In this document: in pieces, positions 55,613-64,000 of the stretch
How positions within the stretch are numbered: position 1 is the first letter of the stretch
How the letters are laid out: each line of letters begins with the position of its first letter
Assembly (NCBI GenBank): GCA_015680685.1
Contig: MNCI01037976.1
Span: forward strand, 228,931 to 292,930
Direction: 5' to 3'
Source of the DNA: Gnetum montanum
Taxonomy: Eukaryota > Streptophyta > Gnetopsida > Gnetales > Gnetaceae
Length of the DNA: 64,000 bases
Position numbers and translations under genes: made by a program
The notes under the pieces: model-generated
What the model saw: the letters and a program-made list of their open reading frames with translations, nothing else
Database searches by the model: none
Told to the model about the DNA's origin: nothing

Positions 55613-57790
55613 AAATGAAAACTAGTCGTTAAGTGAAAAAGAGGAGGAACAAGTTCTTTACAATATAACATATTGAGTAAGTATGGGATTATTGACTAAC
55701 ATGAAAAATTAACTCAAATGAAATAGACATATACAATCTAAGTTCCCATGTGTATAGAATTACAATTTTTACAACAATGGGTGTTCATGAGAAGAGGGGT
55801 GAACACCCTGAAGAATGTTGACATCCAACACCTCTTGGCAGTAGAAGAATGAGAGAGAGAAGAGATCCTTTGATCACAAATAGTCCTCATTATTTGGCAT
55901 TGTTGCATCATCCTTGGTGAATATAGTCTCGCTTATAGTCCATGCTTCCCATTACAATGACAATAGGATCATGAATTAGTATGTAATTTGTAACACATAG
56001 TGATTAAATACCTTGTCTCATCAGTAGTTACACTCAGCTAAGTTGTATTGTGGTAGATTGGTTTCTTTGAGTAGTGTTAATGGAAAGGCTAACAAATAAG
56101 GTAAAATAAATAAGTGGTCCACTAGATAGGAAAAATGTTTAAAACAAGGAAATATTTGAAAAGGATATAATAATTCACAATAATAAAAATAAAATTTCAC
56201 TTGAAAAATATTGTGAAAATGTGCACAATTGGATGACATTGAGGGATACACAAAAACAAATTTAATTGTGAAAATTTCTAAGTATAAAGAACTTATCTAA
56301 CCCAACTAAAAGATATGCAAGTGAGTCCTCCCCAAAGTAGGCACAAGCCTTTTATGTCCTTACATAACTTCAAACCAAAGAGTCCATGGACTTTGTGAAT
56401 AATAAGTGGTTATAAAAGGTTAAGTACAAAAACTTGAAAGTCAACAAGAATTTTGACACATCAAACTAGGGCATGAACCAAAACATGAAATCGGCAATGA
56501 GGTGGAACATGGAAAGCATAGATGGATAAGAGATAGAGAGAGTGGAATAGAGTTCCTAATTATGGTCACATAAAGTCGCTAGTAGATTTTGTGGTTAAAT
56601 GACTTGAGAGAATCCATCCTTAGTCCAGACCAAAACCAACCACTTTTAGTGACTTTGCATCAACATTCTAAGACCAATCCATCCCTTGAGACACAAGAGT
56701 GCTCTCACAGGACAACCATTGTTCCAAATTAGAGAAGAAGTAGGAACTGAGGAAGGGCCTTAGTTAAAAGAGATGAGTCCCATAACTAGTGCTTGTAGCC
56801 CATTTATTCTATCTAAGGGGTGTGCTTTGAATGACTATTATTATTTTTTCAATGGAAACCACACCATGCAAAGACACATGCATTTATTTTGTCCAAGTGA
56901 TATGCTTTGAATCCTCATCTTCTTCTTCTTTTTCTTGATGAGAACCACACCATGTAAGGATGTATGCATTTATTTTATCCAAGGGGTGTGCTTTGAATTC
57001 TCATCATTTTTTTCTCATGAGAACCACACCATGCAAGGACTTATTCAAGTTCCTTTATTGATTGGCATAGAATGGTAAGAAATTCATGGAAACACACATG
57101 CACCCAGGAAAATTGAAAAGTACAAAGAATACTGAATCCCCTTGAAGCCACACCTTATTTAATATTTTGAACCATTTCCAATTATAGAAACTACCAAAGT
57201 CACAAATTTATTAAAATTTTATTAATGAAAAAGGAGCTACATGTTTCCAAAACAAGGAAAACCATAGAGTGTGTATGGGTGGATGTTTTCAACTCACTAC
57301 TTGTTACATGAAAAAGAAACCATGTCCTAATTATCCATAATGAAATTCAAAGTTAGAAACTAGACACCAACAATCAAATAACAAAAATAGTACATACCAC
57401 CATCAAGTAATGCATTACCAATATACCTAGAACTTATTAACAAAAAGTTAGAATATCACACCAAATAAAAGAAAATAGAGAAGAAAGTGTAAATTATTTA
57501 AGAAATATCAAATGTACCAACGATGGTGTAAAACCAAAATTATAAAAGATTAATATCATAAGAAAAAATATGTAAAACAAAGAACATGTAAAACAAAAAG
57601 TTGTAAAATGAAAAATGTGTAAAAAAAAACAAAACAAAACAAAAGTTGAAAAACTAAGAAGCTACTTGAATGGTTAGCATGATTGGCCATCTTCTCCATG
57701 ACTAAGTAGAAAGGAGAAGATCTAAAATATGGAGCATGGTTGTCCATCGAATGAGGTGCTTGTTCTATTAACTAGTGTATGCTCATGGAA
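55613..57790 (-). other. Non-coding 3' region of element C
   Basis: Matches 17666-19700 in block order. No extra ORF is seen. Contains a splice-acceptor-like CATTGTAATGGGAAGCATGG on the minus strand near 55941-55960, at the position where the extra ORF starts in the 13.7-kb copy. Confidence 0.55.
56800..57047. repeat. Tandem repeat of about 83 bp, three units
   Basis: Units at about 56800-56878, 56879-56962 and 56963-57047. Each has TTATTYTRTCYAAGGGGTGT-like opening text, CTTTGAAT, a pyrimidine run and GAACCACACCATGCAAGGA. Confidence 0.75.
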
Positions 57791-58870
57791 AGGCTTAATT
57801 TGTTAGATGTCAACCAGTTGTTTCTTATTTGGACTCAAGTTTATAGATCATCATGGCCCCTAAAGAAAAATTTTCATAAATGATATAAGGTCCTTTCCAC
57901 AGTGTCAAGGACTTAGTTCATTGAGGTACATTTGTGGCGTTCCAGTAAAGAACTTTATCTCTTGGTTGAAATTTAAATTTTCTAATTTTTAGGTCATGAC
58001 GCTTTTTATTATAAGCCTTGTGAAACTCATTAGATGATAAGGCCACTAATCAATTTTCATCTAGTGGGCTGAGATTCATTAGTCTTTCCTTTTGGGCTAG
58101 ACTTAAGTCAAGGTCAAAGGCACAAGCTGTTAAGAGCGTATAGAGTTTAGATTTAATAGGAAGTGTTGATAGTGTTCTATACACAAGCATAGTGAGAGCA
58201 AACTATAAGAAGTTTCTAAGTTGAGTGGTAGGCCCAAAGGGCATTGTTAAGTTTTGTGCTCTAGTCCTTCCTATACGTACTAATAGTTATTGTTACTATT
58301 CTTGTGATTTCCCTATTGGTAACCTCAGCTTGAGCATTAGCTTGGGGATGGTAAGGTGTTGTGAGTTTGTGTTCAAACCCCAAGCATTGCATGAGCTTCT
58401 AAAAAGTAGTGCCTGTAAAATGAGTTCCATTGTCAGAAATTAATGCACATGGCAAACCAAACCTATTTATAACATTTTGTTATATAAACCAAGTAACAGT
58501 AGAAGATTTACAATTGATGAAAGTTGTTTCTTCTACGCATTTCATATAATAGTCAACAACAACTATGATGTACACCTTTTCATTTGACATGGACATGATG
58601 GGATCCACGAAATCAATGTCCCAAATGTCAAATGATTTTAATGGTTGAATCCATTGTTGAGGTCCCTCCATTTCATTCTACCATTTCATTAGCATCACTT
58701 ACAAGAGCAAATAGAATGGTGTGCATCTCTAAAGAGTGTTGGCCAATAGTACGCTACCATTAGGATTTTAATGATTGTGCATCTTCCAACATAGTGTCCT
58801 CCACAAGGATCTTCATGAGTGTCTTAGAGAACATGTAGTTGATCAATATAAGGGTCACACCAATGAACTA
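57791..58870 (-). pseudogene. Integrase of element C
   Basis: The zinc-finger part reads CGGHYVGRCTIIKILMVAYYW and RDAHHSICSCK near 58690-58810. The core starts IWDIDFVDP near 58602-58628 (first aspartate kept), then VDYYMKCVEE, RFGLPCALISDNGTHFTG near 58410-58470 (second aspartate kept), and PYHPQANAQAEVTNREI near 58330-58390 (glutamate kept). The C-terminal part is broken by many stops below 58250. Unlike the copy at 19.7-20.6 kb, all three catalytic residues remain. Confidence 0.8.
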
Positions 58871-58879
58871 GGCCATTGG

Positions 58880-60450
58880 TGCATACCTTGTAAAGGTGTC
58901 CATTGATCTCCATGAAGTGCTTTACCTAGTGAAGAAATTGTTATTTTTTCTAGTGGTCCAACTCTTATGGCATCTCCTGAGTGAAAAAATAGGTGAGAAT
59001 GTTATCATACCATTTTGGCTCATTAAGAATTTGTTTAGTTATTTCTCTAAAAAGAGGAGTTCATCAAGAAATGTATTAAATAATGGATTTTCATCCTATT
59101 TGTCATCCCATCTCAACCAAGACAAGTGATTAGCAACCACATTCTCAATACCCTTTTGATTTACCATTGTAAGATCAAATTCCTGCAAGATCACCAATCA
59201 TAGTATGACACAAGGGCTCACCGTTGGTTTGTTTGTTAGGAAGTGGATGGCACTATGGTTTTTGTGTACAAACACATTTTATCCAAGCACATAATGCTTG
59301 AACTTCTCTAGAGCAAATACCACTATCATCAATTCTTTTTCTATAGTGGTGTAGTTCAATTGTGCACCCACAATGCTTTGGTTAGCATAATGGATGTAGT
59401 ATGGATGTTTTTTGTCATCTAACTACATCAACACAACTCCCAAAGCATAATTTGATGCATTTTTCATAATGTGAAATGGTCTAGACTAGTCCAATGCTTG
59501 TAGGATTAGGGTTGCTACAAGTTTTTCATTTAGTTGTTGGAATGCTTTCTCATACTCTACGGTCTAGACAAAGGAAGCATACTTCTTTGTTACTTTGACC
59601 AATAGTTTTGCAATCTTAGAGAAATTCTCTGTGAATCACTAATAGTAGCTAGTGTCTCCAAATAATGATCAAACATCTTTAACTATTTCTAACTACTGGG
59701 TTATTCCTTGAATGATCCTTATTTTTTTAGGATCAACCTCAATTCTTACATATGATATTTTATGTCCTATTATAATGCTCTTCTGGACCATGAGGTGATT
59801 TTTCTGGAAATTTAGCTATAATTTAGTTTCGACACATTATTTTAGCACTTGCTCAAGGTGGTCCACAGCTTACTTAAATGTGGCTCCATAGGTGAAGAAT
59901 TCATTCATAAAGACTTCTACATCACTACCAATCTACTATTGAAAGATGCTCAAGACTAGGTGTTGAAATGTGGTAGGAGCATTGCATAGACCAAATGGCA
60001 TCTTACAATATGAAAAATTCCTCTAGGGACTTGTGAAAATTTTCTTTGCTTGTTCCTCTAGTGCAATTTGGATTTGGTAATAGCCATTATAACCATCTAG
60101 GAAGCTGTAGTAGCAATGCCTTGATATTATGTTGAGCACTAGTCAACAAATGGTAGTAGAAAGTGATCCTTAAATGTTGCCCTATTCAACAGCCTAAAAT
60201 CAATGTAGAGCCACCACTTACCACCTTTCTTTAGTACAATTATGGGTGGACAAACCAACTTGCTATCCATAATGGGATAGATGAACCCCGCATTGAGGAG
60301 TTGCCTGATTTCCTTCTTGATGATTTGCTTCAATTTGGGGTTCAACCACCTTTATGGCTATCATTTTGGCTTCATGGTTGAGTTGTTGTAAATGTAGTGA
60401 TGGCATATCCTAGGATCAATCCTTATGAGTTTAGGATATGACTAAGAAAA
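58880..60450 (-). pseudogene. Reverse transcriptase and RNase H of element C
   Basis: RT starts in the open frame 60139-60345 (NPKLKQIIKKEIRQLLNAGF, CPPIIVLKKGGKWWLYIDFR). It continues with FLDGYNGYYQI (60071-60104), KMPFGLCNAPTTFQ (59967-60008) and EVFMNEFF (59894-59917), where the catalytic pair DD of FMDDF reads NE. RNase H follows with NASNYALGVVL (59434-59466), where the first aspartate reads N, then ALEKFKHYVLG and FVHKNHSAIHFL. Active-site loss and stops show it is dead. The architecture is Athila/Tat-type. Confidence 0.85.
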
Positions 60451-60489
60451 AGTTATTGAGCATCTTTCAACTACTTTCAATAGCATCTC

Positions 60490-61480
60490 TTTCTATTCTA
60501 GAGCAAGTCTTGCATTGATTATAACTAGCTTCTTATTTTTCAAAACTACATATTCCATTCCAGTCAATAATGTTTTTAGTTTAAGGGATTTTTGCTTGAA
60601 GTTCTTAGGAATTTCCAACTCTTCCCAGTAGGTATCATTGTTTGTGTCATCAAAGAGTTGGTGATGATCTCGCTCAAGTTCATTCATGCTTGTGACATAT
60701 TCACATGTCAGGCTCTCAGCCAATTCCATGTATAGTCTACTACTTTCTGTATCAATAGTTAACCACTGGATGCCCTCTTATTTTTTGGCTACTACATATA
60801 GACACTATTGAATTTTTGTTTTTAGTGAACACTATTTGCATGCAGAGATAAATTCTTGCTTTATGGTCCAAATTTTCTACACATGATTGCACCCACTATC
60901 ACTATACACAATGCATGGAACTCTCTTATTCTCAATCTTTCTAAATGCATTTTCTTTAGAGATTTCTAGGGAAAGATCTCTTATGCCCTTTCTTGCATCT
61001 ATAATGCTCGGCCATGCTCTTCCCATGATGACTGGGAAATCCACTTTGTAGTTCTTCACTTTGATTACTAAGAAGTCAGTAGGATAAGACCACCCATAGA
61101 CAATGATCATAATGTCTTCTACCAATTCCAAGGGAATAGTGATGGACTAGTCTACCAGTTCCAATCTAATGTTGCTCTTGTTAAGAAGATGTAGGTCCTA
61201 AGTAATGTACATCTCATGAGAAATCAAATTAACACTAGAACTTGAATCGAGAAGAGCCTTGCATAGTAGGTTCCTAATAATTTGCAAATAAATTAGAGGA
61301 CATCCAAGATTAGCTAATTTCCTAGGAAGGTTTCCTACATGGATCCAATCAAACATGATGTGAGTAAGCATTACGATATGGATCCTTGGCAAAGTTTGGT
61401 TTGAAGGAGGCCCGAAGGAATTAGATATCGAGAAAAAGGTAAGAGCAAGGTTTTCAACCATAAATGTAGATGAAGGCATA
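60490..61480 (-). pseudogene. Protease and linker of element C
   Basis: The 61198-61479 frame carries CKALLDSSSSVNLI near 61225-61260, where the active-site DSG reads DSS. The 60877-61131 frame continues with IPLELVEDI, FLVIKVKNYKVDFPVIMGRAW and the GCNHV tail. The 60493-60729 frame (ELAESLTCEYVTSMNELERD, LPEIPKNFKQK-like) is the linker between protease and RT. Confidence 0.75.
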
Positions 61481-62165
61481 GGTGGACTTGAGGTTAAAAG
61501 AAAGGTCTTTTCTTTAATTAAGAAATTTACCCCTTTAATTAATGATTGGGTTGCAAATTAACAATCCTTGTAGCATTGCATTATTGCGGTTGAGCAGGTA
61601 GTTCACCTTGCATTGGTGAAGCAGGTGGTAACTATGCAACTAGAGGAGCAGTGTGTACAGGGATAGGAGGAGGATAAGGATAGAAGGTGGTATCCCTTCT
61701 TTCATGTGGAGAAGGAGTTCAATAGTGATCAAAAGGATGGTAGTAAGGTTGAATATTAGAAATGTGACTAGAAGAGTCACGTGGATACATGGATTGGTGA
61801 ACGTGATAACCATAGGGATCAAGCTACCAGTAAGGGTATTGTTGCCTTGGCAGTGCAAGCATCCATGATTGTGGTTGTTGCCATTGTTGGTACTATTCGT
61901 ATGGTTGCAATGGAGCTCTACTTGGATAATATGGTTGTTGTTAGTGGAACTACCTAAGATTACCTTAAGGATAAGGTAACCTTCTAGATGTTTGCGTTTC
62001 TGTAAGTCATGGATGTAAGGAATACACCCCAAATTCCTATAGATGTGACACAATGAGATCACATCCCCTAGGATGTTCATACTAACAAATGTCACATCCA
62101 CAATCATCATCTAATTCACTATCTACAACCTCATCTATTGCACTAATCTTGCCCTTACCTTTTGT
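61481..62165 (-). pseudogene. Gag C-terminal fragment of element C
   Basis: Minus-strand frame 61640-62110 is Asn/His/Ile-rich and matches 21795-22196 of the other copy (MMIVDVTFVSMNILGDV vs MMMVGVTFASMNILRDI; SLCHIYRNLGCIPYIHDL vs QLCHTCKNLGCMPYIHDL). Homology ends near 62165, where unrelated sequence begins. Confidence 0.7.
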
Positions 62166-62219
62166 TGGCACATTTTGGCCATTTTATGGAACAGGTGGAC
62201 TTATTTGCAAATGGTGAGG

Positions 62220-62370
62220 TACAAAATCCTAATGAACTGAAACTATTCAAGGAGGATTATGCTCTTTCACGTGAAGAATTCTGCAATAGTTAACTGACCA
62301 TGAAGTTGGAATGGAATATGCTAGATATTGTAGCTACATTTACAGGGAATTATCCATCTTGGTGTCATGA
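62220..62370 (+). other. Coding-like stretch upstream of the augmin fragment
   Basis: A plus-strand frame reads MEQVDLFANGEVQNPNELKL, then FKEDYALSREEF before a stop near 62290. It does not match what I know of augmin subunit 6, and I do not recognise it. Confidence 0.3.
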
Positions 62371-62755
62371 GCAAAAATTGCCTATTTTTGATTCAACATA
62401 GTCTCGTGACTTTCGTAAAATTGTCCAAGGGATCATAAATGAGTTAGAATCACAAGGAGCCTTGCCTAGGAGCAACTCAAGAGTGTCATTGCTTGCAACA
62501 TGCTTTGGGCACAAGTTTTTTGAACTATTATGGAAACTTTCAGCCCATGCCTTGTGTGAAGTTCATAAACATACATTTACGACTGATGTTTCTTGTAATC
62601 CACTTCTAGTCTCATTAATAGACATGGTAAATCAGAGTACACATGCTTCTGCACTGCTCACGGTGACAAAGGCTAAGATAGCTCTTGAACAAAGACAATT
62701 CTTAGAAAAATGCATCTATGGTTGTTCAAAGGCAAGCAATGTGGTCTAAATCAAG
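62371..62755 (+). pseudogene. AUG6: Fragment of augmin subunit 6 (HAUS6-like)
   Basis: Reads [19 protein letters not shown], [66 protein letters not shown] and, after a frameshift near 62715, VVQRQAMWS. These match the N-terminal conserved region of plant augmin subunit 6. That protein belongs to the augmin complex, which recruits gamma-tubulin to microtubules for branching nucleation in spindles and phragmoplasts. Only about 120 of the many hundred residues are here. An in-frame TAG at 62399-62401 replaces the Gln of AQSRDF, and no introns interrupt the piece. It is a pseudogene fragment, either a single exon or a processed copy carried by transposons. Confidence 0.8.
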
Positions 62756-63200
62756 AGTTCCATGAGCCCAGATTTTAGTAGGAATTATTTCATCAAAGTT
62801 TCTAAATCAATACGAGGGGTCCCACCGTTTATGCCTGAATTGTTATCGGATATAACTGCTATTGTGTAGCATTTCATTTTAATGCATTTTGCAGGTTCAA
62901 ATCCTTCAACTCGTAGATGATTTGGACAAACAGAGGTTGGTAGCAGGCAGGAAGCAAATCATGGGTCCAAAGCATAAGATAGATGGACAAATATTACACA
63001 CATACATATATATTTATATATCAACCCATCCATATATGCATCAACTCCATGGTTACTATCTCTATTACTATGATTTAAATAACAATAAAATATGTTATGA
63101 TTTAAAAAAAGAAAAGATAGTTATGGGAGAACTATTCAAAGTCCCATATGAATTAAACACTTGAACATGGCGGTTGCAACTACAAGATATTGATCACCTA
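62756..63200. other. Unassigned region
   Basis: No clear gene. At 62883-62894 a CATTTTGCAG acceptor-like string precedes VQILQLVDDLDKQRLVAGRK in an open frame to about 62975, which could be another exon of a broken gene. An AT-rich run with TATATA and TACATA repeats spans 62995-63045. Confidence 0.35.
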
Positions 63201-63306
63201 TAAACATTTAACCCTATGGTGAATATAGCCACTAGATAATTGGCTTCTTTAAAACTTCCTATAAATGTTGTAATTTCATGACAATTGTAGCCTCTCAATT
63301 GAAATG

Positions 63307-63320
63307 GTGGTTATAACCAC
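63307..63320. repeat. 14-bp perfect palindrome
   Basis: GTGGTTATAACCAC. A related half, GTGGTTATCACCACC, occurs at about 63460-63474, after the minisatellite. Confidence 0.75.
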
Positions 63321-63365
63321 TACAAAGGCCACTTGTCAACTACAACTTTTTTATCTCCATGGTGA

Positions 63366-63443
63366 CCACTTGGCAACTGAATGGGCCACTTGGCAACTAA
63401 ATGAGCCACTTAGCAACTAAATGGGACACTTGTCAACTGCATC
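63366..63443. repeat. 20-bp minisatellite, about four units
   Basis: Units CCACTTGGCAACTGAATGGG, CCACTTGGCAACTAAATGAG, CCACTTAGCAACTAAATGGG and ACACTTGTCAACTGCATC. A CTTGTCAACTRCA...TTTTTTATCTC phrase occurs on both sides (63330 and 63429), so a larger duplication of about 100 bp is also present. Confidence 0.85.
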
Positions 63444-63510
63444 TTTTTTATCTCTATGGTGGTTATCACCACCAAAAATGTTTGTAACTTACCTAACTAT
63501 CTTTGAGACC

Positions 63511-63520
63511 CTATAAAAGG
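63511..63520 (+). promoter_or_regulatory. TATA box of an LTR-like promoter
   Basis: CTATAAAAGG followed by GCCTCAAGTGTAGGAAGG. Repeats and palindromes lie just upstream and a T-rich tract downstream. This layout fits the U3-R part of an LTR on the plus strand whose body lies beyond the window. Confidence 0.45.
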
Positions 63521-63699
63521 GCCTCAAGTGTAGGAAGGAAAGGGGGTCTCACTCTGGGTCTTGGGGGTGGGGAAAAGAAGACATTCTAAAAGATTTCTTG
63601 TAAGATGACTTGTTAAAGAAACATTTCAGCCTCTTTGTTATAGTCCTGTGAGTTATGTTTATTTTTTATTTTGTTTAAATTTTTTAGCTAGTGGTTTAG

Positions 63700-63700
63700 N
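63700..63700. other. Ambiguous base (N)
   Basis: A single N in otherwise continuous sequence. Unlike the N at 14958 there is no exact duplication on the two sides. Confidence 0.9.
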
Positions 63701-64000
63701 CGCTAAGTAATTTTGGGAACTTTATATTGCTCTTATTGTTCTTGTTCCATGATAGAAAATTTCTATTAAAATTTTGCCATAAAAGAGATGTGTTTGAAAG
63801 CCTTAAGAGTATTTTAGTAGTGAATTTTATTATTATGCAATTTATAAGAACCGTTATTGAGATTGTTGTAAGAGAGCCTCTGCATGTAGTCAAGCTGTTG
63901 AATGATTCAATAGTCAAGAGAGTTCAGAAAATATTTGGTATTTTGATAGGACCAAAATAGCTTCTTTTATCTTTAAAGTGAATCTCCATGGTATTTCAAT
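63701..64000 (+). other. Unassigned sequence at window end
   Basis: A plus-strand frame at 63727-63960 (77 codons, FESLKSILVVNFIIMQFIRT) and an opposite-strand one overlap. Neither resembles a known family. Confidence 0.3.

Larger units (their letters stand above)
54736..62165 (-). mobile_element. Athila-like element C, 5' truncated
   Basis: Minus-strand element with gag, protease, RT, RNase H, integrase (including zinc finger), non-coding 3' region, polypurine tract and 3' LTR 54736-55599. The 5' LTR, primer site and most of gag are missing; homology to the copy at 16.8-25.0 kb stops near 62165. It retains the pol region deleted from that copy. Confidence 0.8.

Overview
The window looks like intergenic DNA from a large, repeat-rich seed-plant nuclear genome, possibly a gymnosperm. 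That is an inference from composition and content: AT-rich sequence, no intact host gene in 64 kb, and stacked, heavily decayed Athila-like, Tat-like and chromovirus LTR retrotransposons plus LINE and SINE-like debris. I cannot name the species. No tRNA gene, rRNA gene, CRISPR array or complete host gene was seen. Every coding region below is broken by stops or frameshifts, so limits are approximate unless a base-level landmark is quoted.

Layout. (1) 1-11157: a minus-strand Tat-like copy (B1) with gag and protease but no visible reverse transcriptase or integrase, and with an intron-containing reading frame on the opposite strand beyond the protease. (2) 11158-15345: the 3' part of a minus-strand Athila-like element, with an extra ORF and a truncated LTR. 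(3) 16771-25004: an Athila-like element on the minus strand with both LTRs, primer-binding site, gag, protease, a stub of RT and an integrase. Most of RT and RNase H is deleted. (4) 25005-30990: a second Tat-like copy (B2). (5) 30995-45765: a plus-strand chromovirus whose 3' LTR is split by (6) a non-autonomous Athila-like element at 37486-45703, flanked by the perfect 5-bp duplication CACTG. This element has LTRs, gag and an extra ORF but no pol. (7) 45766-54735: LINE remains, an RTE-like 3' tail, several tRNA-promoter-like footprints and a duplicated unknown repeat. (8) 54736-62165: a third Athila-like element on the minus strand, with gag, protease, RT, RNase H, integrase and 3' LTR, cut off at its 5' end. 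(9) 62220-64000: a broken fragment of a host gene resembling augmin subunit 6, a 20-bp minisatellite and a TATA-containing promoter-like stretch.

The Athila-like copies share LTR ends (TGATG to CATCA), a purine tract just before the 3' LTR, a tRNA-Asp-like primer-binding site where a 5' LTR survives, and a conserved TATA box. Just upstream of the TATA box each U3 carries a short array of a 5-bp core spaced mostly 14, 17 or 20 bp apart. The core differs between LTRs (ATATC, ACATC, ATCAA) while position and approximate spacing are kept. This U3 array, the gag-plus-extra-ORF element lacking pol, and the opposite-strand intron-bearing ORF of the Tat-like family are the most interesting structures here.
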